64,000 nt of DNA from Malikia granosa (lineage in GTDB: Bacteria; Pseudomonadota; Gammaproteobacteria; Burkholderiales; Burkholderiaceae_C), in assembly GCF_002980595.1 (NCBI RefSeq), contig NZ_PVLQ01000020.1, positions 1 to 64,000 of the forward strand, in the 5' to 3' direction. The position numbers were made by a program, and so were the translations under genes. The notes beneath the pieces were generated by a model. That model was not told where the DNA came from, did not search any database, and saw only the letters and a list, made by a program, of their open reading frames with translations. How positions within the stretch are numbered: position 1 is the first letter of the stretch; every line of letters starts with the position of its first letter. Positions 18,435-28,277 of this stretch are shown piece after piece.

Positions 18435-19436
18435 TTAGCGCCCGAAACCGTCCAGCAACGCCCGCATCTGCTCCGGCTTGAGCCGGTTGCCGTGCTGGGC
18501 CACCACGGCGGCGGCGCAGCGGTTGCCCAGCAGCGCGGCTTGCTCGTGCGTACAACCATGGGTGGCGGCGTACAGGAAGGCGCCGGCGAACATGTCGCCC
18601 GCGCCGTTGCTATCGACCGGATCGATGCTTGGTGCTGCCACTTCAATGCTGGCGCCGTTTTCCAGCACCAGGCAGCCCTGGGCGCCGCGCGTGATGCAGA
18701 CGGTCCTGGCCATCTGAGCAATAGCGGTGGCAACTTCGGCGATGTCCTGCAGGCCGGTCCAGGCGCGGGCCTCTTCCTCATTGCAGAACAGGTAGTCCAG
18801 CCCGCCTTCGGCCATGGCTTCGAGGCCGGCACGGCAGAACTGGATCATGCTGACGTCGCTGAGCGTGAGCGCGAGCGCCTGGCCAGCTTCGCGCGCGATG
18901 CGTCGGCCCTCGAGCGCAGCCTGCAGCCCGCTGGGCGAGGCGGCCAGATAGCCTTCCATGTAGAAGACCTGCGCGCGGGCGATGTCCTTCGGGTGCAGCG
19001 CGCTGGCTTCGAGTTCGGCGGTGGCGCCCAGGAAGGTACAGAGGCTGCGCTCGGCGTCGGGCGTGACCAGCACCAGGCAGCTGCCGGTCTGGCCGTGCGG
19101 CGCGCGGGTGTGGCTGAGGTTGGTGGCGACGCCGTTGTGCGCGAGGTCCTGCGCGTAGAAGGCGCCGAGTTCGTCGTCGGCAACGCGGCAGGAGTAGAAG
19201 GCATGGCCGCCAAGCTGGGCCAGCGCGACCACGGTGTTGCCGGCCGAGCCGCCACCGGTGCGGCGCGCCTGCTGGCCTTGCAGCTGGGCCAGCAGTTCGG
19301 TGCGGCGCGCGGCATCGATCAGGGTCATGTGGCCCTTGTCCACGCCCATGGCTTGCAGCTGGGCATCGGAGACTTCGTATTCGGTATCGACCAGGGCGTT
19401 GCCGATCGCGTAGAGGTGGTAGTGGTGACTAGACAT
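18435..19436 (-). CDS. PfkB-family carbohydrate/nucleoside kinase (adenosine kinase-like)
   Basis: 333 residues. The ATG at 19436 begins MSSHHYHLYAIGNALVDTEYEV, the family's usual opening; the longer open frame upstream is not protein-like. GGGSAGNTVVALAQLGG near residue 60 is the first PfkB signature and SNGAGDMFAGAFLYA near 270 the second, with the catalytic aspartate in GAGD. These enzymes transfer the gamma-phosphate of ATP to sugars or nucleosides. Burkholderiales homologues are often annotated as adenosine kinase, but the substrate is not decided by sequence. It converges on glmM and shares its terminator, and the lipocalin gene lies 20 bases upstream. Confidence 0.85.
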   Translation of the reverse strand: MSSHHYHLYAIGNALVDTEYEVSDAQLQAMGVDKGHMTLIDAARRTELLAQLQGQQARRTGGGSAGNTVVALAQLGGHAFYSCRVADDELGAFYAQDLAHNGVATNLSHTRAPHGQTGSCLVLVTPDAERSLCTFLGATAELEASALHPKDIARAQVFYMEGYLAASPSGLQAALEGRRIAREAGQALALTLSDVSMIQFCRAGLEAMAEGGLDYLFCNEEEARAWTGLQDIAEVATAIAQMARTVCITRGAQGCLVLENGASIEVAAPSIDPVDSNGAGDMFAGAFLYAATHGCTHEQAALLGNRCAAAVVAQHGNRLKPEQMRALLDGFGR

Positions 19437-19456
19437 GCGCGGGAGTCTACGCGAGA

Positions 19457-20017
19457 TCAGTGCCCCGACTGCGGCGAGCGCTCGAGCTGGCTCAGGTCGA
19501 AGCCCTGCTGCTTGAGCCGGCCCAGCAGCGCGGCGTAGGTCTGCGCGTCGACCTGGGGCTGGCGCGCGAGCACCCAGAGGTATTTGCGCTGCGGTTCGCT
19601 GACCGCGACCAGCTGGTATTCGGGATCGAGGTCGATCACCCAGTAGTCGCCCCAGACCACCGGCAGCCAGGACAGCCAGGCCGGCGCGAAGCGCACCTCG
19701 AGCCGGGCCGAGTCGGGACCGCCGACGCGGCGCGCTTCGCCAATGGCTTCGGTCAGCTGGCCGTCGGCCTTGCGGCAGCGGTTGATGACCTCGACCCGGT
19801 CGCCGGCCAGCGGCCGGTATTCGGCCCTTGTGTCGGAGGCGCATTTCTGCTGGAACCAGTTGGGGGTGCGCGCGATTTCGTGCCAGGTGCCGAGATAGCG
19901 CACCAGGTCCAGCTTTTCGATGGTCTTGAGGGGCGCGGCGGGCTCGGTGCCGGCGCCGAAGGCAGAGCCGGCCACCAGCAGGGCCAGCGCAGCGCTTGCG
20001 AGGCGGTGTTTGATCAT
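19457..20017 (-). CDS. Lipocalin family protein (Blc-like)
   Basis: 186 residues. A signal peptide is visible at residues 1-21 (ALALLVAGSAFGAG). The lipocalin signature YLGTWHEIARTPNWFQQKC lies near residues 40-58, followed by RVEVINRCRK and the GDYWVIDLDPEYQLVAVSEP block typical of bacterial lipocalins. There is no lipobox, unlike E. coli Blc, so a soluble periplasmic form is likely. It is thought to bind fatty acids or lysophospholipids for envelope maintenance. Two cysteines (about 58 and 80) could form a disulfide. It probably shares a transcript with the kinase gene downstream. Confidence 0.88.
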   Translation of the reverse strand: MIKHRLASAALALLVAGSAFGAGTEPAAPLKTIEKLDLVRYLGTWHEIARTPNWFQQKCASDTRAEYRPLAGDRVEVINRCRKADGQLTEAIGEARRVGGPDSARLEVRFAPAWLSWLPVVWGDYWVIDLDPEYQLVAVSEPQRKYLWVLARQPQVDAQTYAALLGRLKQQGFDLSQLERSPQSGH

Positions 20018-20047
20018 CCCATCATGCTAGCGCGAGCGCGCCAAAGA

Positions 20048-20078
20048 CAAAAGCCCCATGCTAGGCATGGGGCTTTTG
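20048..20078. terminator. Strong rho-independent terminator between tRNA-Lys and lipocalin gene
   Basis: A perfect 14-bp stem CAAAAGCCCCATGC with a three-base TAG loop and terminal T-run. It lies just downstream of tRNA-Lys on the minus strand and upstream of the lipocalin start, so it ends the tRNA transcript. Confidence 0.88.
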
Positions 20079-20084
20079 AAGGGA

Positions 20085-20160
20085 TGGTGGGTCGTGCGGG
20101 ACTCGAACCTGCGACCAATTGATTAAAAGTCAACTGCTCTACCAACTGAGCTAACGACCC
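20085..20160 (-). tRNA. tRNA-Lys (anticodon TTT)
   Basis: The minus strand reads GGGTCGTTAGCTCAGTTGG at the 5' end. It then has anticodon loop CTTTTAA giving anticodon TTT, a TTCGAGTC T-loop, an acceptor stem that pairs GGGTCGT with ACGACCC, and encoded CCA: 76 bases. It is followed by a strong terminator, and tcdA lies upstream on the same strand. Confidence 0.96.
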
Positions 20161-20184
20161 CACCTGAAACTGTTGGCAATCGAT

Positions 20185-21069
20185 CTAGCCGTTCGCCGAA
20201 GCCAGCATTGTAGCGGGATTTTTGGCGTTTTCCGGCTCGGGCAGGAGTTTTTTGGCGATGCCCTGCCCGCGCGCCCAGGCGTCCATGGCCCAGCCGGCCG
20301 CGCACAGGCCGAAGCTGGCGGTGACGCTGACCATCGAGCCATAGCCGTGGCAGTTGAGCGTGCCGTCGCTGCTGCCCGGCAGCACGCAGGAGGCGTCGGG
20401 CGGCGCCACCGCTTCGCGGCTGAACACGCAGGGGACTTGCATCTTGCCCTGGCGCGCGCCGCCATGGGCCTTGCGCAGCCGGTAGCGCAGTTGCGCCAGC
20501 AGCGGGTCGTGGGTGGTGTCGCTCAGGTCGGCGATCTCGACCGCATGCGCGAGCCGCTTGCCACCGGCGGCGCCGACGCTGATGAACAGCGCGCGCGTGC
20601 GCAGCGCCCAGGCGGCCATGGCGGTCTTGGCCTTGACCTGGTCGCAGGCGTCGACCACGGCCAGCCGCTCGCCGGGCTGGACGCCGGCCAGGCGCAGGCA
20701 GTCGGCCCAGTTGTCGGGCGTGACGAAGTCGTCGATCAGCTGGACCCGGGCCTGCGGGTTGATCTGCGCGATGCGGTCGCGCATGGCTTCGATCTTGGCC
20801 TGGCCCTGGGTCGCGCTCAGCGCCTGCAGTTGGCGGTTGATGTTGGATTCGCTGACATGGTCGAGGTCGATCAGCGTGATGCGCCCGACCCCGCTGCGCG
20901 CGAAGGCTTCGGCCACCCAGCTGCCCACGCCACCGATGCCGACCACGATGGCGTGGCCGTCGAAGATGCGCTGCGCGCCCTCAAAGCCGTAGAGCCGGCG
21001 CAGGCCGCCGAAGCGGCGCTCGAAGACGGCGCCAGCGCCGTCGCTGTCACTGCTGTCGAAGTCGCTCAC
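20185..21069 (-). CDS. tcdA: tRNA threonylcarbamoyladenosine dehydratase
   Basis: 294 residues of the ThiF/E1-like superfamily. The ATP-binding loop is in IVVGIGGVGSWVAEAFARSGVG near residue 42, followed by LIDLDHVSESNINRQLQAL. VDACDQVKAKTAM near residue 130 matches the TcdA (YgdL/CsdL) group. It cyclises t6A at position 37 of ANN-decoding tRNAs to ct6A using ATP. The start codon overlaps the cpoB stop by four bases, so it is translated as the last gene of the tolB-pal-cpoB-tcdA run. A tRNA-Lys, one of its likely substrates, lies immediately downstream. Confidence 0.93.
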   Translation of the reverse strand: MSDFDSSDSDGAGAVFERRFGGLRRLYGFEGAQRIFDGHAIVVGIGGVGSWVAEAFARSGVGRITLIDLDHVSESNINRQLQALSATQGQAKIEAMRDRIAQINPQARVQLIDDFVTPDNWADCLRLAGVQPGERLAVVDACDQVKAKTAMAAWALRTRALFISVGAAGGKRLAHAVEIADLSDTTHDPLLAQLRYRLRKAHGGARQGKMQVPCVFSREAVAPPDASCVLPGSSDGTLNCHGYGSMVSVTASFGLCAAGWAMDAWARGQGIAKKLLPEPENAKNPATMLASANG

Positions 21070-21923
21070 TGCATGCGGGCCAGTCGGTCGCGGGCGGCGA
21101 TGCCGGCTTCGGTCTTGGGGTAGCTCTTGAACAGCTCTTCCAGCGTGCGCTTGGCGGCCTTGGCGTCCTTGAGCTCCTGCTGGCAGTTGGCAATCGCCAG
21201 CATGGCTTCGGGCACGCGGCTGTGGTTGGGCACCTTGGCGATCAGCGCGCGGTAGCTGTCGATGGCGGGCTTGTAGTCGCGCGAGGCGTAGCGGGCATTG
21301 CCCTGCCAGTAGAGCGCGGCGGGCAGGTAGCCGCTGTCGGGGTAGCGGCGCATGAACTGGCCGTAGAGGTCGGCGGCCTTGTCGAAGTCGGCGGCGCGCA
21401 GGGCGGACATGGCGGCTTCGAATTCGGCCTTCTCGCGCGGCTGGACCGTGAAGTCGACACCGTCCTGGCTCACGCGCACCGGCTCGAGGCTGCGCAGGCG
21501 GTCATCGATCAGGTTCAGCGTGCTCTTTTGCTGGCGCTGCAGCTCGGTCACGTCGCGCTGGAGCTGTTCGTTCTGGCCGCGCAGCTGGGACAGCTCGGTG
21601 CGCAGCGCCTCGACCTGGTTCGCCAACTCGAGCACGACGCGGCCGCTGTTGGCGCTCTGCTCGTCCTGCTTGCGGCGCAGTTCGGCCAGCGCGTTGTCGC
21701 CGGCCTGGCGGTTGGCTTCGACCTTGGCGCGCAGCTCGAGGATGGCCTTGCGCGCCTCGTCGTCGCCGAACAGCGCGGCCTGGGACGGCAGGCTGGCCGC
21801 CAGACCCAGCAGCCCGGCGCAGGCGAGTTGCACCAGGCGGGAGCCAGCGCTGGGCGGTCGCACGGAGCGCATGGGGCGCATGAAGCTCGGGGCCTGGCAG
21901 GGATGGAGGGTCGGACGGCTCAT
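21066..21923 (-). CDS. cpoB: Tol-Pal system coordinator CpoB (YbgF)
   Basis: 285 residues from the longest ATG. Internal ATGs at 21881 and 21872 give a more typical signal peptide (cleavage near SQAALFG), so the true start may be later. After the signal peptide comes a coiled coil (about residues 55-145, rich in heptads such as EALRTELSQLRGQNEQLQRD). Then come TPR-like repeats to the end, for example DLYGQFMRRYPDSGYLPAALYWQGN. The periplasmic protein links the Tol-Pal machine with PBP1B and septal wall synthesis. It sits four bases after pal and overlaps tcdA, a standard order. All expected domains are present. Confidence 0.93.
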   Translation of the reverse strand: MSRPTLHPCQAPSFMRPMRSVRPPSAGSRLVQLACAGLLGLAASLPSQAALFGDDEARKAILELRAKVEANRQAGDNALAELRRKQDEQSANSGRVVLELANQVEALRTELSQLRGQNEQLQRDVTELQRQQKSTLNLIDDRLRSLEPVRVSQDGVDFTVQPREKAEFEAAMSALRAADFDKAADLYGQFMRRYPDSGYLPAALYWQGNARYASRDYKPAIDSYRALIAKVPNHSRVPEAMLAIANCQQELKDAKAAKRTLEELFKSYPKTEAGIAARDRLARMQ

Positions 21924-21927
21924 CGGA

Positions 21928-22503
21928 TCAGCGGTAGGTCAGTTCGACGCGGCGGTTCTGCGCCCAGGCTTCCTCGTTGCTGCCCTGGGCGGCCGGCTTT
22001 TCCTTGCCGAAGCTGACTGCTTCCATCTGGCTGTCGGACACGCCCGAGACGGCCAGCGCGCGGCGCACGGCTTCGGCGCGCTTCTGGCCCAGGGCCAGGT
22101 TGTATTCGCGGCCGCCGCGCTCGTCGGTGTGGCCTTCGAGGTTGACGCGGCGCTGGCTGTTGCCGTTGAGGAACTTGGCGTGGGCGTCGATCAGGCCGCT
22201 GAATTCGGGGCGCACGGCGTAGCTGTCGAAGTCGAAGTAGACCACGCGCTCGACGTTGGCCGGGGCCTGGCCGGCCTTGAAGCCGTCGGCCTGCACGCCG
22301 GAGATGCCACGCTGGCCGAGGCCGTTGGCGCCAGCGCCGCCGTTGCCGCCAGCCAGGCTGGAGCTGCTGCGGTCGGCGACCGGGGCCGCGTCTTCGAGCT
22401 TGACGCTGGAGCCGCAGGCGGCGAGCACAGCGCTCAGGGTGGCGACGGCAGCCAGGCGGGTCAGGCGGCGGGCTTGGGATTCAAAGGCGTTGGAGACTTG
22501 CAT
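21928..22503 (-). CDS. pal: Peptidoglycan-associated lipoprotein Pal
   Basis: 191 residues. The lipoprotein signal ends with LAAC, lipidated at Cys30, and is followed by a flexible glycine/serine-rich linker. The OmpA-like domain (about residues 85-191) opens with VVYFDFDSYAVRPEF. It carries the peptidoglycan-binding NLEGHTDERGGREYNLALGQKRAEAV and the C-terminal NRRVELTYR. It anchors the outer membrane to the wall and works with TolB. The gene lies about 80 bases after tolB on the same strand and is followed by cpoB. Confidence 0.96.
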   Translation of the reverse strand: MQVSNAFESQARRLTRLAAVATLSAVLAACGSSVKLEDAAPVADRSSSSLAGGNGGAGANGLGQRGISGVQADGFKAGQAPANVERVVYFDFDSYAVRPEFSGLIDAHAKFLNGNSQRRVNLEGHTDERGGREYNLALGQKRAEAVRRALAVSGVSDSQMEAVSFGKEKPAAQGSNEEAWAQNRRVELTYR

Positions 22504-22581
22504 CGGCTTGTGGTGGATGAGTTGTTGTTGACGAGAGATGGCTACGAGCGCTGACGATCAGCAAGAAAATCAGCGTGAAAG

Positions 22582-23901
22582 TCAGCGTGGAAACGGGCCC
22601 CAGTTCGGTTCCCGGATGTCGCCGGGCACGCTGGCCAGCCGGGTCTTGATCTGGCCGTCCAGGGTGGTGGTCATCAGGGCCTCGCGGCCGCCGACCTTGG
22701 TGGCGTACATGATCAGGCGGCTGTTGGGCGCGAACGTGGGACGCTCATCATCGCTGGTATCTGTGACAGATGCGATATTACCGCTACTGAGTTCCATCAC
22801 TTGCAGCTTGAAGGCGCCGCCAACGCGCGTGATATAGGCCAGCCAGCGGCCGTCGGGGCTGATGGCGGGCGAGATGTTGTAGCTGCCGTTGAAGGTGACG
22901 CGCTCGGCGTTGCCGCCGCGCGCGGGCATGCGGTAGATCTGCGGCGAGCCGCCGCGGTCGCTGACGAAATAGATGCTGGCGGCGTCGGGACTGAACACGG
23001 CCTCGGTGTCGATGCCGCCGGTCTGGGTCAGGCGACGCGGGTTGCCGCCGCCGTTGGGGCTGATCTCGTGCACCTGGGAGTTGCCCGACAGGGTCAGGGT
23101 GGCGAGCATGCGGCTGCCGTCGGGCGACCAGGCCGGCGCCGAGTTGGAGCCGCGCCAGGTGGCGACCGGGCGGCGGTGGCCGTTGGCGATGTCGTGCACG
23201 TAGATGACGGGCTTGCGCGCCTCGAACGAGACATAGGCCAGCTGGGCGCCGTTGGGCGACCAGGCCGGCGAGATGATCGGTTCGTTGCTGGTCAGCGCGG
23301 CCTGCGCGCCTTCGCCGTCGGCGTCGGCGACCCACAGGCTGTAGCGCGCGCCGCTCTTGGAGACATAGGCGATGCGGGTCGAGAACACGCCCTTGAGGCC
23401 GGTGAGCTTCTCGTAGACATAGTCGGCGACCTTGTGCGCGGCCAGGCGCAGGTCGGCGGCGGCGACCGGAAAGCTCAAGCCGCCGAGGTCCTGGGCTTTC
23501 AGCGTGTCCCAGAGCCTGAAGCGCACGTCGAACTGGCCGTTGGCGAGCCGGATCACGCTGCCGGTGAGCAACGCGTCGGCGCGTTCGCGCCAGGGGCCGA
23601 GGTCGGGGCGCGAGTTCTCGTCGAGCGCGCCGCCCTGGGCCGCGATCAGGCGGAACAGGCCGCTGCGCTCGAGGTCGGCGCGGATGACGGCTGGCACGTC
23701 GGCGTTCGCGGGCGTGGCGCCCTGGAACGGCGCGATCGCGACCGGGATCTGCTTGGCGCCGACACCGCTGACTTCGACCCGGAACTGGGCCCAGGCGGGC
23801 GCGAGCGGAGCGACTAGCAGTCCGGCGCCGGCCAGGGTCAGCAGGCTGCGGCGTCGGCCCGAGGCCGGGGAATGGTCGTCAGGGCCCGAAATCTTCATCA
23901 T
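22582..23901 (-). CDS. tolB: Tol-Pal system protein TolB
   Basis: 439 residues. The N-terminal signal contains RRRSLLTLAGAGLL and ends near PAWAQ, which is Tat-like in character. An N-terminal alpha/beta domain (about 30-165) precedes a six-bladed beta propeller. The propeller repeats are visible as SPAWSPNGAQLAYVSFE, APAWSPDGSRM, EAVFSPDAASIYFVSD and SPAISPDGRWLAYIT. It binds Pal in the periplasm. Normally tolQ, tolR and tolA lie directly upstream, but here an IS200/IS605-type element does and no tolQRA is present in the window. Expression must therefore come from a promoter in the 70-base gap or from read-through. Confidence 0.95.
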   Translation of the reverse strand: MMKISGPDDHSPASGRRRSLLTLAGAGLLVAPLAPAWAQFRVEVSGVGAKQIPVAIAPFQGATPANADVPAVIRADLERSGLFRLIAAQGGALDENSRPDLGPWRERADALLTGSVIRLANGQFDVRFRLWDTLKAQDLGGLSFPVAAADLRLAAHKVADYVYEKLTGLKGVFSTRIAYVSKSGARYSLWVADADGEGAQAALTSNEPIISPAWSPNGAQLAYVSFEARKPVIYVHDIANGHRRPVATWRGSNSAPAWSPDGSRMLATLTLSGNSQVHEISPNGGGNPRRLTQTGGIDTEAVFSPDAASIYFVSDRGGSPQIYRMPARGGNAERVTFNGSYNISPAISPDGRWLAYITRVGGAFKLQVMELSSGNIASVTDTSDDERPTFAPNSRLIMYATKVGGREALMTTTLDGQIKTRLASVPGDIREPNWGPFPR

Positions 23902-23954
23902 GCTGCGGCTTGGGGGATGGACTGCGTCGTGGAGGGTTTAGCGGGTGCGCCAGG

Positions 23955-24130
23955 GCACCGCCCGGAATGGTTTGACATCCTCCCCTGCCTAAAGGCAGGG
24001 GATTCCTACGGCGCGGAGGGGCATGGCGCCTGACTCCGTCGCTTCGGTGGGTTCCTGCTTCACCGAGGCGGCACGCCTGGCCCTCGCGGGCCGGGCTTGA
24101 CTGACTGCCTCTCCACAGGCTGCAACGCGG
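23955..24130 (-). ncRNA. Candidate omega (guide) RNA of the TnpB element
   Basis: TnpB nucleases of IS200/IS605 elements are guided by an RNA that covers the 3' end of tnpB and the right end of the element. Here the expected region includes the terminal hairpin at 23982-24001, and the guide would begin just beyond the GTCAAA end, reading CCATTCCGGG on the minus strand. The exact limits are an inference from the family; no promoter or processing site is visible. Confidence 0.35.
23982..24001. repeat. Terminal hairpin of the IS200/IS605-type element
   Basis: An 8-bp perfect stem CCCCTGCC/GGCAGGGG with loop TAAA, overlapping the tnpB stop codon. Such subterminal hairpins are the recognition structures of TnpA and also part of the guide RNA scaffold. 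Confidence 0.8.
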
Positions 24131-25269
24131 TGTCCCCGCGCCAGTATGTTCATCGCGCCGACCACATCGGCGTTTTCCTCGTAACCGCATGCCACGCATG
24201 CGAATTTCGCTTGCGTGCGCCTGTTGTACGCCGACACATGGCCGCAGGCGGGACAGGTCCGGCTCGTGTTCTGTGGCGGCACGGCAATCAGCAGCCCCCC
24301 GTTCCAGGCCAGCTTGTAGTCGAGCTGGCGACGAAACTCGAACCAGCCCTGGTCGAGGATGACCTTGTTCAACCCCGACTTGGCCCGGACGTTCTTGCCC
24401 GGCTGCTCGCTGCTGCCGACCGCCGACTTCGACATGTTCCTGACCTGCAAGTCCTCGATGCACACCATCGCGTGGTTCTGGCTGATGGCGCTCGTAGCCT
24501 GGTGCAGGTAGTCGCGGCGGACGTTGCCGATGCGGACATGGAGACGCTGGATTCGGGCCTTGGCCTTCTTCCAGTTGCTGCTGAATTTCACCTTGCGGCT
24601 CATGGCCCGCTGGTAGCGGCGCAAGCGCGCCTCGTGCTTCCTGAAGCTGTTGAGCGGCGCCAGGTAGCTGCCGTCGCTCATCGTGGCGAAGCGGGCAATC
24701 CCTACGTCGATGCCAATGGCGCTGCTCGATGCTGGCACAGGCGGCTCGACTTCGCGCTCGGTCTGGATCGACACGAACCATTTGCCGCCAATGCAGGACA
24801 CAGTGGCGTTCTTCACTGTCCCGAGCACCTCGCGGCTGTCGCGGTAACGCAGCCAGCCGAGCTTGGGCAGAAAGAGGCGGCCATTGGCTCGATCGAGCTT
24901 GATCTGTTTCGGATCGGGGTAGCGAAAGCTCTCGCGCTTGCCCTTCTTCTTGAAGCGCGGGAAGGCCATGCGCTGCGCAAAGAAGTTCTGGTACGCCCGA
25001 TCCAAGTTCTTGAGCGCGTGTTGCAACGGGTGTACGGGTGCATCCTTGAGCCACGGCGTCTCGCTGCCATTGCGCCACGCGGTCAGGTGCTTGGCCATCG
25101 CCACATAGCCGATGAACTGGCCGCCGGCCTCGTGATTGGCCTTCTGCAACGCCAGCGCCTGGTTAAACACAAACCGGCACGCCCCGGCGAAGCGGCGCAT
25201 CTGCCGCGCCTGCTCGCCGTTCGGGCGCAGTTCGTACTTGAATGCCTGGAGGCGTCGCATAGTCTCCAT
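23989..25269 (-). CDS. tnpB: RNA-guided endonuclease TnpB (IS200/IS605 OrfB)
   Basis: 426 residues from the ATG at 25269 (METMRRLQAFKYELRPNGEQ, the usual family opening); the longer frame upstream runs into the tnpA relic. The N-terminal part with FNQALALQKANHE is followed by RFKKKGKRESFRYP. The three RuvC motifs are intact: D in GIDVGIARFATM (about 188), E in VCIEDLQVRNMS (about 271) and D in ENADVVGAMNI (about 368). A zinc ribbon with two CxxC pairs, CPACGH and CVACGY, lies between the last two. The nuclease should be catalytically competent. The tail after residue 385 is rich in Arg and Ala. Since TnpA is dead, the element can move only with help in trans. Confidence 0.93.
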   Translation of the reverse strand: METMRRLQAFKYELRPNGEQARQMRRFAGACRFVFNQALALQKANHEAGGQFIGYVAMAKHLTAWRNGSETPWLKDAPVHPLQHALKNLDRAYQNFFAQRMAFPRFKKKGKRESFRYPDPKQIKLDRANGRLFLPKLGWLRYRDSREVLGTVKNATVSCIGGKWFVSIQTEREVEPPVPASSSAIGIDVGIARFATMSDGSYLAPLNSFRKHEARLRRYQRAMSRKVKFSSNWKKAKARIQRLHVRIGNVRRDYLHQATSAISQNHAMVCIEDLQVRNMSKSAVGSSEQPGKNVRAKSGLNKVILDQGWFEFRRQLDYKLAWNGGLLIAVPPQNTSRTCPACGHVSAYNRRTQAKFACVACGYEENADVVGAMNILARGHRVAACGEAVSQARPARARRAASVKQEPTEATESGAMPLRAVGIPCL

Positions 25270-25282
25270 TATAGTTTGGCCT

Positions 25283-25593
25283 ATGAGCCAAGGAAGCGAT
25301 CTTCGACGCGGGAGACACTGCGTATTCCTGATGCATGTCTGATCGAGTTCGACGGCGAGGACGACCATGTCCACCTGCTGGCGAACTACCCGCCCAAGGT
25401 AGCTGTATCCTCACTGGCGAAGAGCCTCAAGGGCGTTTCCAGCCGCACGATCCGCAAGAAAAACTACCCGACCATCCGCAAGAAGTTGTGGGGTGATGCA
25501 CTGTGATCTCCCTACTATATCGTCGGTAGCTGCGGCGGTACACCCATCGCCGTCATACGACAGTGCATCGAGCAACAGCAGACGCCGCACTGA
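25283..25593 (+). pseudogene. tnpA: Remnant of IS200/IS605 TnpA (Y1 HUH transposase)
   Basis: Three lesions are visible. The first 19 codons (MSQGSDLRRGRHCVFLMHV) match the N-terminus of TnpA. An internal deletion of perhaps 35 codons then joins them out of frame to IEFDGEDDHVHLLANYPP, the segment with the HUH histidines (HVH). Near 25504 a TGG codon has become TGA, before the sequence SPYYIVGSCGGTPIAVIRQ. Finally the position of the catalytic tyrosine (normally KQYIEQQ-like) reads RQCIEQQ, that is, Tyr to Cys. No active transposase can be made. It is transcribed divergently from tnpB, 13 bases apart. Confidence 0.85.
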
Positions 25594-25667
25594 TCGCCCC
25601 AAGGACACCTTCGGCGTCCGCGCTTTCCTTCGCCGCCCTAAAGGATAGGGTTTGACGCGCATCTCGA

Positions 25668-27182
<1,515 letters not shown>

Positions 27183-27198
27183 GGATGGAATGCGCCTC

Positions 27199-27813
27199 TT
27201 AGGTGATGGGCAGGCCGGCTTCGGCCAGCAGCTGGGCGGTCTCGAAGGCCGGCAGTCCCATGATGCCGGTGTAGCTGCCCGATATGCGCGCGATCAGCAA
27301 GCCGGCCAGGCCCTGGATGCCGTAGGCGCCGGCCTTGCCCATCGGTTCGCCGCTGGCGACGTAATGCGCGATCTGCGCCTCGGTCAGCGCGGAGAACTGC
27401 ACCGTCGAGCGGCTCAGGGCCTGGTGGATGCGGCCCTGGTGATGCAAGGCGACCGCGGTCAGCACCTGGTGCTTCTGGCCCGAGAGCTGGCGCAAGATCT
27501 GCACGGCATGATCGGGCGATTCGGGCTTGCCCAGGATCTGGCGCCCCAGGGCCACCGTGGTGTCGGCGCACAGCACAGGACCGGCGGGCAGGCCGCGCCG
27601 CTGCAGTCGCGCGACGGCGTGCTCGAGCTTGAGCCGGGTCACGCGCCTGACATAGGTCGCCGGGGCTTCGTTCGGGCGCACGACCTCGAGGCCTTCGGCG
27701 TCCTCGTGCGGGTCGGGCAGCAGCAGTTCGCAGCGCAGGCCCCACTGCTCGAGCAGCTGGCGCCGGCGCGGGCTCTGGGAGGCGAGGTAGAGCCAGGGCG
27801 CTTCGGTGCTCAT
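27199..27813 (-). CDS. maf: Maf-family nucleoside triphosphate pyrophosphatase
   Basis: 204 residues. The start at 27813 overlaps the rlmH stop (ATGA) and gives [19 protein letters not shown], the family's phosphate-binding SxSPRR motif. [11 protein letters not shown] near residue 75 holds the catalytic aspartate, and [18 protein letters not shown] near 160 is the second signature. It hydrolyses non-canonical or canonical NTPs/dNTPs to monophosphates. Which subgroup (YhdE, dTTP/UTP; YceF, m7GTP) it belongs to is not settled here; the operon position with rlmH and rng favours the YhdE type. Confidence 0.93.
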   Translation of the reverse strand: MSTEAPWLYLASQSPRRRQLLEQWGLRCELLLPDPHEDAEGLEVVRPNEAPATYVRRVTRLKLEHAVARLQRRGLPAGPVLCADTTVALGRQILGKPESPDHAVQILRQLSGQKHQVLTAVALHHQGRIHQALSRSTVQFSALTEAQIAHYVASGEPMGKAGAYGIQGLAGLLIARISGSYTGIMGLPAFETAQLLAEAGLPIT

Positions 27814-28277
27814 TCGCGGTGGTAGGGGTGGTTGGCGTTGATCGACCAGGCGCGGTAGAGCTGCTCGATCAGCAGCACGCGCGCGAAGGCATGGGGCAGG
27901 GTCATGTCGGACAGGCGGATGCGCATCTGCGCCTTGGCCTTGAACTCGGGATCGAGCCCGTCGGGGCCGCCGATCACCAGCGCGACATCGTCGCCCTCGA
28001 GCTGCCAGCTTTTCAGCTGGCGCGCCAGCGCGACCGTGGTCAGCTGGCTGCCGCGCTCGTCGAGCACGACGATGCGCGCGCCCTTCGGGATCGCGGCCTC
28101 GATGCGCGCGCGCTCGGCGGCGTAGAGGGTCTCGAGCGTCTTGGAGCCGCGCGGCTCGGTCTTGACGGTCTTGATCTCGACCCGGCAGTCGGGCGGAAAG
28201 CGCTTGGCGAAATCGTCGTAGGCGGTCTGGGCCCAGTCGGGCATGCGCTGCCCGACCGCGACGATCACGAGCTTCAT
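27810..28277 (-). CDS. rlmH: 23S rRNA (pseudouridine1915-N3)-methyltransferase
   Basis: 155 residues, the standard RlmH length. The SPOUT knot is visible in [19 protein letters not shown] near residue 100 and [23 protein letters not shown] near 125, with the C-terminal NHPYHRE that contacts the substrate. It methylates pseudouridine 1915 of 23S rRNA on the 70S ribosome. It overlaps rsfS upstream and maf downstream by four bases each, so the whole run is translationally coupled. Confidence 0.97.
   Translation of the reverse strand: MKLVIVAVGQRMPDWAQTAYDDFAKRFPPDCRVEIKTVKTEPRGSKTLETLYAAERARIEAAIPKGARIVVLDERGSQLTTVALARQLKSWQLEGDDVALVIGGPDGLDPEFKAKAQMRIRLSDMTLPHAFARVLLIEQLYRAWSINANHPYHRE

Larger units (their letters stand above)
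23971..25656 (-). mobile_element. IS200/IS605-family element with divergent tnpA relic and tnpB
   Basis: The element fills the space between the 3' end of rng and the 5' flank of tolB. A tnpB gene lies on the minus strand and a broken tnpA on the plus strand, the divergent layout of IS605-type elements. The tnpB-side end carries the hairpin CCCCTGCC-TAAA-GGCAGGGG at 23982-24001. The tnpA-side end carries a weaker CCCTA-AAGGA-TAGGG hairpin at 25636-25650. Both are followed outward or bordered by TTTGAC. There are no inverted terminal repeats or target duplication, as expected. The limits are accurate to a few bases only. Confidence 0.82.

Noticed and set aside
23902-23970. A possible tolA 3' end upstream of tolB (codons reading PFRAVPWRTR and stop)
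   Set aside because: The residues do not resemble the conserved C-terminus of TolA, and ten codons are too few to support a remnant.
25270-25374. Extended N-terminus of TnpB
   Set aside because: The extra 35 codons are antisense to the start of the tnpA relic and are not seen in TnpB proteins; the ATG at 25269 begins the conserved part.
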